A stretch of 64,000 bases of DNA from Blattamonas nauphoetae (taxonomy: Eukaryota > Preaxostyla > Oxymonadida). A program made the position numbers and the translations under genes. This document shows, one piece after another, positions 29,833 to 39,227 of the stretch. The DNA is taken from contig JARBJD010000020.1 in the NCBI GenBank assembly GCA_033064195.1, forward strand, positions 186,001 to 250,000, written 5' to 3'. How positions within the stretch are numbered: position 1 is the first letter of the stretch; each line of letters starts with the position of its first letter. The notes under the pieces are model-generated. The model was not told where the DNA came from, searched no databases, and worked only from the letters and a program-made list of their open reading frames with translations.

Positions 29833-30984
29833 ATGACTTTTTTCACGGGAACACCCCCACCTATTGAGACTAAACGACTCTATGAGGTGGTATTGCGTAG
29901 GGAGATCCATCTGACCCTCAACCATTTTCAAACACATTCTCCACATCGATCAATGGCTGCACAACCTAACATTAGGGAGGTCCAAGACTTTATGCCTCAA
30001 TTTAGCAATGATTTCCTGACACAACTTTATCATGATGCCATTCAATTCGGAGTCGACAGACAGTACATCATCCTCTCGTATCTATCAGTGCTCGACGAAC
30101 GAGAACAATTACTCCTTAAGGACCCCAACATTAGGAACCCATTCTGGTCTCAAATTCCGAAGTCAGTTTTTGGTTCCACATATCGAAATAACTCATTCCT
30201 CCTCATTCAGGACAGCTTTCCAGGAACCAAAATTGAGGAGACCCGAGCGAGATTTCAAAGCAACAATTTCCTCCTTGTTCCCACTTTCAACGATTTCATG
30301 AGTAACAAAACACTGACACTCACCAATCCACACAAAGATAAAACGATCATCATTCACCCGCACACCTGTGTTGATACCACTGTCCTTGCAGATGATGACC
30401 TTTTTAAATCTTATATTCACCTTTTTTATGAGCAACAAAGTGACATACCCGATCCGAGCCAACCACCACCAATGACAATCCAACCAGTGCCAGACGACAG
30501 TATATCGTTCCATGTAGACCCATGGACAGTCAAAAATCTCGCTAATTATCGCCATTCTACACAAATACAGTGTTCTTATTGTGGATCTCAGGTTTATCCA
30601 CACGAAGCCATGGAATGCTCCCATTTTCATATCTTGTGTTCTGACTGCCTCCACACAACGATTTTAGACCAGATCCCGTTCTTAAGAAGCAATGTATGGG
30701 TCGATGAAGACCCCCAAATCCCCTCAGTCCAGCTTCGCTGTCCCATCCAACAAAACGGAGTCTGCGGCGGAACATTCCTACCGGGTGATCTCCCAAATCA
30801 TCTTTTCGAGTATGAATTGAAGATACTCACTGACCCATCGATTCTACGCATATTCACCTCCGACACCCTCAAGTCCGGCTGCTGTCCTCTCTGTTTCTTC
30901 CCCCTCACACGGATGTATGGTCAGAAGTACTCGTTCAGATGTAAGACTTGTAAACAGAATTATTTTTGGAAACGATCTTCCTGA
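29833..30984 (+). CDS. RBR-like zinc-finger protein lacking RING2
   Basis: 383 residues. The N-terminal 250 are unassigned. From about 250 come paired Cys/His clusters: CSYCGSQVYPHEAMECSHFH followed by LCSDCL (RING1-like), RCPIQQNGVCGGTF, and CCPLCFFPLTRMYG...FRCKTCKQNYFW (in-between-RING-like). The order resembles RING-between-RING ubiquitin ligases of the RNF216/Triad type, but the protein stops right after the IBR-like cluster with no RING2 and therefore no catalytic Cys. It may be an adaptor or a truncated ligase. No downstream exon restoring RING2 was seen in the 346 bp before RPS19e. Confidence 0.6.
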   Translation: MTFFTGTPPPIETKRLYEVVLRREIHLTLNHFQTHSPHRSMAAQPNIREVQDFMPQFSNDFLTQLYHDAIQFGVDRQYIILSYLSVLDEREQLLLKDPNIRNPFWSQIPKSVFGSTYRNNSFLLIQDSFPGTKIEETRARFQSNNFLLVPTFNDFMSNKTLTLTNPHKDKTIIIHPHTCVDTTVLADDDLFKSYIHLFYEQQSDIPDPSQPPPMTIQPVPDDSISFHVDPWTVKNLANYRHSTQIQCSYCGSQVYPHEAMECSHFHILCSDCLHTTILDQIPFLRSNVWVDEDPQIPSVQLRCPIQQNGVCGGTFLPGDLPNHLFEYELKILTDPSILRIFTSDTLKSGCCPLCFFPLTRMYGQKYSFRCKTCKQNYFWKRSS

Positions 30985-31330
30985 TCGATTCTTATTTCAC
31001 TGAATCTCGCATGACATTCAATATTGTCTCAATTTCGGATGTATCTCCCCAAGTATCCGAGAAAAGTTTGGTCATTTTTATCATAAGCCGAATGGCATGT
31101 TTGAAAGCGAGAAATAGCAACTCAGTACATTGAACTTTGTTTCTATGGGGTCCCGATCGATTGATCGAGGATTTTTGGATCACAAAAGGTTTGTCAGATA
31201 AGCGCAAATGGTTCTCTTTTGAACAATTTCTCAATCCATCCATCTTTTAACGTCATTTAGTTGAGTTTGGTTCTATCTTTTTGTATTCGTCACCCCAAAA
31301 CATCAAACTCTTTTTTCTCGTCGTCCTCAG
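30985..31330. promoter_or_regulatory. Intergenic region, presumed RPS19e promoter
   Basis: No gene seen in 346 bp. The last 40 bp before the RPS19e ATG are pyrimidine-rich (TCTTTTTTCTCGTCGTCCTC), as is common before ribosomal-protein starts. No defined promoter motif can be named. Confidence 0.3.
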
Positions 31331-31885
31331 ATGACCACGACTTTTATCGGAAAGAAAGGTGTCACCGTCAAGGATATTCCTGCTGATGTTTTCATTGCAA
31401 CCCTCGCCGCTCACTTCAAGAAGAGCGACCACATCGTCATGCCAGCATGGGGTGACTACTGCAAGACCGCTTGCTACAAACAACTCGCCCCAGCTAACCC
31501 TGACTGGTATTTCATCCGTGCTGGTTTGTATTCATTCTTTTTCTCTCTATCTCTTTTCTTCCACACGTTTTCTCAATCGATCCAATCCCACCTCAAAACA
31601 ATGATTTCTTCGATATCAGCTTCAATCGCCCGCAAAATTTACATCCGTGATGGAACAGGTATCGGCTCCCTGAAGGAAGTCTACGGAACTTCTGTCGACA
31701 ACGGTGTCATGCCACGTCATTTCCGCGAGGCCTCTGGCAAAATCATTCGCACCATCGTCCACCAACTCGAGAAAGCGAAACTTGTTGAGCCTGTTCCCGG
31801 CCGTAACGGTGGCCGCCGTGTCACAAAGCAAGGTCGTGGCGATCTCGACCGAATTGCTTCGCAAATTGCACAAACAGCGAAGTAA
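31331..31885 (+). CDS. RPS19: 40S ribosomal protein S19 (eS19)
   Basis: 152 residues from two exons (31331-31523 and 31620-31885). The 96-nt intron begins GTTTGT and ends ATATCAG. Family landmarks: KDIPADVFIATLAAHFKKS, CYKQLAPANPDWYFIRAASI across the splice, IARKIYIR, GIGSLKEVYG, ASGKIIRTIVHQLEKAKLVE, GGRRVTKQGRGDLDRIA. Normal length. A structural part of the small subunit head needed for 18S rRNA maturation. Pyrimidine-rich leader immediately upstream. Confidence 0.96.
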   Translation: MTTTFIGKKGVTVKDIPADVFIATLAAHFKKSDHIVMPAWGDYCKTACYKQLAPANPDWYFIRAGLYSFFFSLSLFFHTFSQSIQSHLKTMISSISASIARKIYIRDGTGIGSLKEVYGTSVDNGVMPRHFREASGKIIRTIVHQLEKAKLVEPVPGRNGGRRVTKQGRGDLDRIASQIAQTAK

Positions 31886-32157
31886 GCCTCTTAATTTCTT
31901 ATGGTTTTGTGAAACGGAAGATAAAGCGTGAATTCATCTCAAGCCTTTCATGAAGAATGGCGTCTCAATTTCTTTTTCCGAAATGAGTTCAAACGACAAA
32001 GATCTTCAGCCCAATTTTGCCTCGACGTTTTTCTGACTATTGATGGTGTGATCCATTGTTCATGCAAAGGCTTAGAATAAAGACTATGGATAGGAAGCTG
32101 GAAACCAGTTTCTTGGAGTTTTAGTTGACTAGGGTGTATTGATTGAAGATGCAAGAA

Positions 32158-33608
32158 TTATGTTGGTTGGCAGAGGATACGAGACGCTTTCTGCATCCGA
32201 TTATTGATGGCAAGACCCTCATTCTCGAGTGGTACTGCTTCTGCAATTGCCATATCTGCATAAAAGATACCATCACAGGCACGAAAAGTCGAGAAGATAT
32301 TGTGTTGAACTTCTGAAAGAGTGGGTCCAATCAGGTAGCATATCAACGAAAAATGGTGTTCATGATCAGGAATATAAGGTTGAGTCGATTGTGGGGAGAG
32401 AATATGAGTGAAGGGGAAATGATGGAGAGATGATGGGAGATGATGAATGGTGAGAGTTTCGGGGTGTTCTTGCGGAGAAGAGGTCGTGAGAATCACGACA
32501 ACACATCCTGGAGTGGTGCTTGAGTTCTGGATTCGAGTAACTTCTTCGAGAACCTTCACAACAGTCCCGAGAGATGTCGTCGATCCTTGCCCACTACACA
32601 AAACGATTGGTGTCTCGGGAGAATAATGGGTATACTTCATACCAGGTGTAGGAGGGGGAGGAGTCGCTAAATCAGGAGTGGGGGGTTTGGAAAGTGAAGG
32701 TGATGGAGCGAGCGTGAATGAATTTTGTTGACGTGGTTTGTGGAGTTTCCGCTCCAAAAAGAGAGATGAAATCTGTTCCAGAACTTGTTGGGGAATATTT
32801 GATTGTAGTGAATGGTGTTGTGTCTCTTGAACAGCTGTCAGTGACGGGTGGAGAATGATGTCTGGGAGATGAGGCCGTAATTGCTCCAAGGTGACTCCTC
32901 CAGGTCTCAAAATCATGGGTGGATGAGAAAAGACATCAAGAACGGTAGATTCTACACCGATAGACGAGCACCCTCCTACAGCATGAAAATAAAGGGCAAA
33001 GAGAATACTTACCTTTCAGGATAGCGGGGATTCGACCCTTAAGATCCTCCAAAACATGCTCAGACGTCGTGGGACTTGGCTTTCCAGAGGTATTGGCGCT
33101 TGGAGCAGCCAGTGGCAGATCTGTGAGGTAAAAGATGAAGAAGAAACACACTGACTGCACGCAGCAATTGGAGGGCAATCTGATCAGAAGGCATTCTCAA
33201 AACAACCGTTGAAAGGCCTCCTGTGACACGTTTTGGAATCAGATCACTCTTTGGAAAGACAAGGGAGAGAGGGCCAGGCCAGAAGAGCTGAGCGATCTTG
33301 ATCGTCAATTTATACTCCTCCGATGTCGTTTCAGCGACAAGTTGAGGAATTAAATCATAAGAGGCGATGTGTACAATCAATGGGTTGTCTGATGGCCGTC
33401 CTTTTGCGTCATATATTTTCGCAATTGAACTTTCGTCCAATGCGCTGCCTCCAAGGCCATAAACAGTTTCTGTTGGAAATGCCACAAGGTCCCCATTCCT
33501 TAGGATCCTACATGCTTCGACAATATCATCAGGATTCTGTGGATTGAGGACTTTTGTTTGAAACATTTTTTTCTGTGGCTCTGATCCAATCGCGAAGTTT
33601 TTTGGCAA
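32158..33608 (-). CDS. SUA5: Threonylcarbamoyl-AMP synthase (Sua5/YrdC)
   Basis: 460 residues from three exons (minus strand 33152-33608, 33013-33120, 32158-32975; introns 31 and 37 nt). Uses threonine, bicarbonate and ATP to make the intermediate for t6A37 in ANN-decoding tRNAs. YrdC domain: GDLVAFPTETVYGLGG, YDAKGRPSDNPLIVHI, LFWPGPLSLVF, LPLAAPSANTSGKPSPT (spans the first splice) and SSIGVESTVLD (after the second). The C-terminal Sua5 domain follows a linker starting at TPGMKYTHYSPETP and ends at GLAINNRMQKASR, both family signatures. The N-terminal Met is the first of the frame; Met15 (MFQTKVL) is an alternative. Just 40 bp separate its start from the acid phosphatase stop. Confidence 0.92.
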
Positions 33609-33648
33609 AGATCACTAATCATGATTCAATAGTTGAAGTGAAATGAAA

Positions 33649-35443
33649 TTAGTGAGACTTTTGTCTCCTTCTCTCCGTCATTGCATGACAAAATAAGACA
33701 ACTATCGCCAAAACACACGCGACGATTCCAATGCACAAAACAATGAGACCTCCCGTCAAATAGGTGAGCACATCCAACTGTTCAGGCCGTGAGGGAACCA
33801 TTCCGCATGTTTTGGTGAACCATTGCGCTCGGTCGGCCATTACTGAATGATCGGCAGCAAAATGACGTTGGATGGTCTGTATCAGAAATACTCCAAGGAA
33901 ATGAAAAAAGGGAACCTTTAAATCACATTTCTGGGTGCAGAACGGCGGGACGATTTCGGTTAGTTCGAGGGCCTCTTTTTTGTTGGGGAACCAACAATGC
34001 TTGAAGATCACAAGGGGGTTCTGGAGAAGAAGTGAAATTGTCATAGTAAGGAGAGATATCATTGATAAAACGGATGAGAATAGGGATATATGGGGAAATC
34101 ACACATCTATCGTGTTGACCTCGTTGATCCTCATTTCAACTGTAATCATCCCAGAGTAACCTGGCTGTTGCTTCAGAAGATCTGAAAATCCCAAAACTCC
34201 GGCAAGGAGGAGTAAATTAGCGTCGTGGCATGAATAATGGCGATATTTTGGAAATGGTGAGTTTGCTTTCGCTGCTTTCACGTCTGATGCATAATTTGTG
34301 AAGAATACTTCATCAATGATCGGAGATGTGTTGATTTGCTGGAATTCAGGGTCTGCATATGGCATTGAAAGATGAAAAACTGAACAAAACGATGTGATTG
34401 GAATGAAGAAAATTGGAGATATAAGATACGTTCGTGACGAATATTCACAATTTTTGTGTATAATTCGCGAGAAAATCCTTGTGGGAGTCGTTTCTCATCC
34501 TCTCCGACCACTTGGATCGTATCAAGAAGTGTGAAGAGATCCCACTCGTTCTCTGGTGATGTTTTCACAAGTTTGAGCGCTTCATCAAGATATGCTTGGT
34601 TCTTCTTCTTAAATTCCGTGTATACATCCTTTTGAGTGTATTTGTTGATGATATCGATGGATGACGGACTGATGTGAGACACAGATTGATAGAGAGAGAG
34701 TGAATGGAATTACATCACCAAGGCGTGAAAAAACGGACCAGATGAAGGCCATATTAAACGTATTATCTGTTTGAGAGTCTGGGGAATAGATATAGACAGG
34801 ATGAAGTTGTTGCGCGAAAACATCTTTATTCCCCACTTTGATGGACCAATTCGCAGGGAAAAAGCCTAGATATTCAGAAAAGAACAAAAAATGGAGGTTA
34901 GATGAGATATATGTCAGTTTCAGATGTCTTTTAGAAAAGTGAGGGAAGAACACGATAATCAAGAATAATGACCAAAGCTCACGATATACCATATGAATAT
35001 GCTTCAATCGAGTTCCTTGTCCTTGTTGAAGCAGTTGAATTCCATTGAAATCGATAGTCAGGCAGTTCAGTGTGTTCCTTGGCTTCAAACTGGAACAGAT
35101 CGTCTTGACCGACAATCGTCTGCATCTGCCTCCCAACATACGACAGTCTTTCTTTCCCACTATGCGTCAGATGTCCGTTGGAAGGGATGGTTGGATCAAA
35201 CTGAGAGATAGATTTGGTTAAAAGTGCAATGAAGCAAACATTGAGAGCACTAACAGGATTTCGATCGCCTGAATGTGTGAAAACGTTAATTGAGCGTAAT
35301 TGCCGAAATGAGAGAAGAAAGTGGAGAGAGGATATTTTTGCGTCCAAAAAGCAATGAATACCGTGTCTTATGAAAACTGACATCGTTAAAAGTTGATCTT
35401 TACCCAATACAGCCACAAAAATAAAGAGGAGAACGCCCACCAT
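33649..35443 (-). CDS. Membrane-bound histidine acid phosphatase
   Basis: About eight exons on the minus strand: 35362-35443, 35241-35269, 34990-35200, a fourth from 34865 to about 34740, a fifth ending 34440, then 34105-34352, 33916-34020, 33649-33876. Start at 35443 gives a signal peptide (MVGVLLFIFVAVLG). The phospho-accepting motif RHGDRNP is split by the first intron after RHG; the proton donor is SCHDANLLLLAG. SNGHLTHSGKERLSYVGRQM and STASTRTRNS are typical of lysosomal/prostatic acid phosphatases. A single C-terminal membrane span (VLTYLTGGLIVLCIGIVACV onward) and a basic tail suggest a type I lysosomal or surface enzyme. The exon 4-5 junction is uncertain: frames join by a GTCCGT...ATCAG intron or by GTAATT...AAAAG. 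Confidence 0.8.
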
Positions 35444-35621
35444 TTGTGGGGCTCTCCAGTCGAAAGAAATGGGAGGATCTTTGGGCGATTTGTTTATTAA
35501 CGCGAAAATTGGTATTATATGACTCCAAGTCGTTTGTTTATCCAAAAATGTTGTGATACTTTCAGAATTTTATCCAAAAAATTGAGGCAGAACGGGTCTA
35601 ATGACCACAAAAAGATGTCGG

Positions 35622-36914
35622 CTAAACGTAAAGAGTCTTTTCGACTTTGAATTTAGCGTCGAGCGTTCTTCGGTCAACCCACATTCTGAAAACAAAAGGA
35701 ATCGTGATCAGCATCATTCCGGCGTAGAGAACTCTGTTCATACAGAGTGGGCGGTTTTTCCGGTCAACAAGACAATTAGCATCCGTACGGAAGTCAGGGA
35801 CGACATAATGTTCGGCCCATTCGAAGTACTTGTCCTTGTCTCGATGTTCGGCAAGGAACATCTCTTTCATTTGTGTTGCCCGTTCACACGACCCATCGTC
35901 GGCATAATCCCAAACACTTTGGATGTCGGCATTGATGTGATAATAGTGCCGAATCCCGTCGGCGATATTCTCACTTGTGTCTTCCCATCGGCGGATCGGC
36001 ACGTCGAAGCGAGCAGAATGAGTGATTACTGCTTCTTTGCATAATTCTTGCTTCTGACGGATTTGTCGGACTCCGTTCAGATCATAATAGTTCTCCGTTA
36101 CACTTCGAGTGCCGATGTCAAAATGATACGATTCGCATGTCCAAACAAGCTGCGGAGCTTTCTGGTGCTGCTCTTCGATAATGTCCAAGAAGCCCTCTTT
36201 GTAATTAACTTTCTTGAGGGCGTGGTTGTGGCTTCCTCTGCACGATTCAGAGACTGTCGAGATGTAGCAGACGACAGCTAAGCCCACTCCAACATAAAGA
36301 ATGACTTTCATTTTGGTGGCTGCACCGATGATGATGAGAATGACGCCTGTCCAAATTAAGATACAGCATAGAATAGAGAACAGGTAGTAATTTGTTGAAC
36401 AGAACCCAAAACAGTGTTTTTCTCGTTCCATCAATGTGTATCCCTTTCCCTTCTTCGATTTCGAATCTTTGTGATTTGAGCGCTTCTGGTTCTTTGTTTG
36501 ATTGTCGGGTTTTCCCTCTTCAGTTTGGGCCACCGACGCAGGGACTGTATTGGTGGGAGGGTCGTACATTTCCGTGCTTTGAGAGGGACCAGATGTAGCG
36601 CCATAACTTGTTTCAGGGGGCTCTGCTGGGAATGCCAATGGTTCAGTCGCGCAGTCTTGGGGATGATCTTCGGTTGGGAATGATTCTTCTTTAACATTTG
36701 GAACAGAATCGTTTGCCGAAGTCTGAGCAGGCTCGTTCGAAACGGGGCGTGCTTGTTTTTCTTCTGATTCACGGTTTGGTGATGGTGAACGAGAGCTGTC
36801 TTCATCATCTGACTTTTTCTTGTTCTTATTGCTTTCAACTGCAGAGGCAACTTTTCCTAGACCTCTGGAGAGTTTCTTCCCAAGACTATTGATCGGATTG
36901 AATCCAAACGACAT
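35622..36914 (-). CDS. TMEM151-like membrane protein
   Basis: 430 residues if started at 36914 (MSFGFNPINS); the frame is open to 37046, but the upstream residues look non-coding. Residues 1-190 are charged and disordered (KNKKKSDDEDSSRSPSP). Two membrane spans follow, YLFSILCCILIWTGVILIII and VILYVGVGLAVVCYISTV, then a soluble region with VWTCESYHF, VITHSARFDVPIRRWEDTSE and WDYADDGS, which follow the pattern of the TMEM151 family (CECYHY, VTHTA, F.Y..W.D.S). A last hydrophobic stretch lies near the C-terminus. The family's role is unknown. No intron. Confidence 0.65.
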   Translation of the reverse strand: MSFGFNPINSLGKKLSRGLGKVASAVESNKNKKKSDDEDSSRSPSPNRESEEKQARPVSNEPAQTSANDSVPNVKEESFPTEDHPQDCATEPLAFPAEPPETSYGATSGPSQSTEMYDPPTNTVPASVAQTEEGKPDNQTKNQKRSNHKDSKSKKGKGYTLMEREKHCFGFCSTNYYLFSILCCILIWTGVILIIIGAATKMKVILYVGVGLAVVCYISTVSESCRGSHNHALKKVNYKEGFLDIIEEQHQKAPQLVWTCESYHFDIGTRSVTENYYDLNGVRQIRQKQELCKEAVITHSARFDVPIRRWEDTSENIADGIRHYYHINADIQSVWDYADDGSCERATQMKEMFLAEHRDKDKYFEWAEHYVVPDFRTDANCLVDRKNRPLCMNRVLYAGMMLITIPFVFRMWVDRRTLDAKFKVEKTLYV

Positions 36915-37046
36915 TGCGAAACGAGAGATGACTTGAAAATTCCTGACCCTTAATGAATGCCATTCCTGATGGTTCGCAGAAATCACTGTTACCAGGGATG
37001 AATTCCATGTGGCCGTTGTCTTTTTCACCGTTGTGATAGGTGACAA

Positions 37047-38615
37047 ATTCCCAGAGACTATTATGAAATTAGTGGTTCACTTGCAATCAGAGTTTCCGGG
37101 ACAAGGCAGATCCAACCACTGTCCTGACCATATTTCGTGTTTTTATGATCGATTCTCCCAAATCTTATCATCGTCTTGTTCTTTCTAAGCAAGCTCCTAA
37201 ATCGTTCACAGAGATCATAAACGGCCTCTCATTGACTTACAAGGTTTGATGATCTCCCTTCAATCCTCCTTTCGTTTTCACTTTTTTGCCTGATTTCAAT
37301 CTCCGTTTATTCGCTTCGTTCACCTTTTCCATTATGATTTTCTTCAATCACTGTCCATTTTTCCCTCAATTTTCAATTTTCATTCTTGAATTCTCATTTT
37401 TCATTAATTGCAAACAAGTCATCATTGATGCGGTTCTCTCTCCTCAATATGACTTCCCTTGCCATCCTCACGCTTTCCCTGATTACCAACATAACATCCC
37501 GTTCTATCAAACTCTTCTTTCCGTCCATGTCCTCAGAGACATGTCAGCAATCCGAACCACATCTCGACAGTTCACATCCATTTGTCATTGTCTCCTTAAA
37601 GACTCTTGAGTGCTTTCTAACTATTTTTTGAGGACGCTTGGCGACCTGTAGATGCCATTTTTGAATGTTAATCGAAGAAGAGCACTCATTAACAAACTTA
37701 CTCAAAAAGAGAGAATTCAAGAATGAAAATTGAAAATTGAGGGAAAAATGGACAGTGATTGAAGAAAATCATAATGGAAAAGGTGAACGAAGCGAATAAA
37801 CGGAGATTGAAATCAGGCAAAAAAGTGAAAACGAAAGGAGGATTGAAGGGAGATCATCAAACCTTGTAAGTCAATGAGAGGCCGTTTATGATCTCTGTGA
37901 ACGATTTAGGAGCTTGCTTAGAAAGAACAAGACGATGATAAGATTTGGGAGAATCGATCATAAAAACACGAAATATGGTCAGGACAGTGGTTGGATCTGC
38001 CCTGTTCCGGGTGCACCGCTGATCACTTCGATCACAACACAATTATCCTTTTTCACAAAAATACATTTGAGGAAGATGATTAAAATGAAGAAAACGCGAT
38101 GAAAAACGATTATATTGGTCAAAAATCATCGGAGAACGAGTTCACATCTTTTTTTTCCTGACGAAATGTGGAATGAAGAGAGAAAAATAGACTTCATAAG
38201 TTCATGATAGACAGTTTATCTCCGTTATGAACCATTTACACGAAAGTAACAATCGAATAGAATCAGAATTGAAGAATTTCGCTCGATCTTCGAAATGTGA
38301 ATTATGGTCTGGAAAAGCAGTTTGTCTCGCCCTGCTTCAACACCATCTTGAATGAATTTGTACTCCCATCCGATGAACTTGAACTGTCATCGTCTTCCTC
38401 AAGAAAATCGGTAAAATCAAAATTTGTCTCAGAGGATGACATTTTAATTAAGCATGGGTCCCAGGAGCGGTGCACCCGAAAACCCTGCTTGCAATTGAAT
38501 CCACAAGTGGAATCAAGTTGACAATTGGAATTGATAAAACAAAGAGAAATGATGAGAATTCTGAAATGATGATTTTTCTCGCGCTAACAAACACAAGAAA
38601 AAGGCCGACAGCAAT
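37047..38615. other. Intergenic region holding a large palindrome
   Basis: No complete gene recognised. It contains the inverted repeat at 37096-38010, an open frame at 38297-38521 (74 codons, no match), and a 13-bp inverted pair CGGGTGCACCGCT (38008-38020) / AGCGGTGCACCCG (38466-38478). Confidence 0.5.
37096..38010. repeat. Foldback palindrome: 300-bp arms around a 315-bp loop
   Basis: Arms 37096-37395 and 37711-38010 are nearly perfect reverse complements (differences only near the outer ends). Each arm reads outside-in as an exon-like frame, DPTTVLTIFRVFMIDSPKSY... to NGLSLTYK, followed by a GTTTGATG donor-like site and AT/pyrimidine-rich sequence. The loop has an open frame on the plus strand (37429-37609; VIIDAVLSPQYDFPC) behind AACAAG. 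Splicing the two directly is out of phase by my reading, so this is not a simple gene. Possible foldback transposon, inverted duplication of a gene piece, or assembly artefact. Confidence 0.7.
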
Positions 38616-38936
38616 TTATGCTCCAAAGCCATAGAGGGTTCTGCCTTGGCGTTTGAGAGAGTAGACAATGTCCATAGCGGTCACAGTCTTTCGACGAGCG
38701 TGTTCGGTGTAGGTCACTGCATCACGAACGATGTTCTCAAGGAACATCTTCAAGATCACGCGGGTTTCGTCATAAATCAGATTGGAGATACGCTTGACAC
38801 CTCCTCTGCGAGCAAGACGGCGAATAGCGGGCTTTGTGATTCCTTGGATGTTTTCACGGATCTTGTTGTAGGTAGACTTCACACCAGCCTTTCCGATACC
38901 CTTTCCTCCTTTGCCTCCTTTGCCACGTCCAGACAT
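38616..38936 (-). CDS. Histone H4
   Basis: 106 residues, intronless. The fold region is strongly conserved ([55 protein letters not shown]). The N-terminal tail has a three-residue insertion (GGK) and the basic patch KRHRK (residues 16-20 of animal H4) reads KSTYN, so the equivalents of Arg17, His18, Arg19 and Lys20 are lost. In other eukaryotes that patch contacts the H2A acidic patch of neighbouring nucleosomes and Dot1/ISWI enzymes, and Lys20 is methylated. No other histone gene lies within the window. Confidence 0.97.
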   Translation of the reverse strand: MSGRGKGGKGGKGIGKAGVKSTYNKIRENIQGITKPAIRRLARRGGVKRISNLIYDETRVILKMFLENIVRDAVTYTEHARRKTVTAMDIVYSLKRQGRTLYGFGA

Positions 38937-39227
38937 TTCAATAGATTGTGTGTTTAAGTTAAAGATAAAAAGATAAGATTCAAGTCACGGTTATGTCCCA
39001 CATCAATTCCCATAATCTTCTGTTCCTTTTCCCCACTTTTTTTTCAACCAGTCACAGACCCTTTACCCCTCCATTTCAATCGACACAAGTCCTGAGTTCA
39101 CATCATTCTCTCCCTGTTTCTCGAATATTAGGTGCATGTTGCTGTAAAACACAAAAGTTTCGATATTTCATGAAATTCAAGAGTAGAAAAAACAATAATT
39201 CACCCAACACAAAACACTCATCCGCTC

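Noticed and set aside
37139-37609. A simple two-exon gene reading from the left palindrome arm into the loop
   Set aside because: The donor after TYK is phase 0, but the loop frame following AACAAG needs another phase; without cDNA it is not supportable as a gene.
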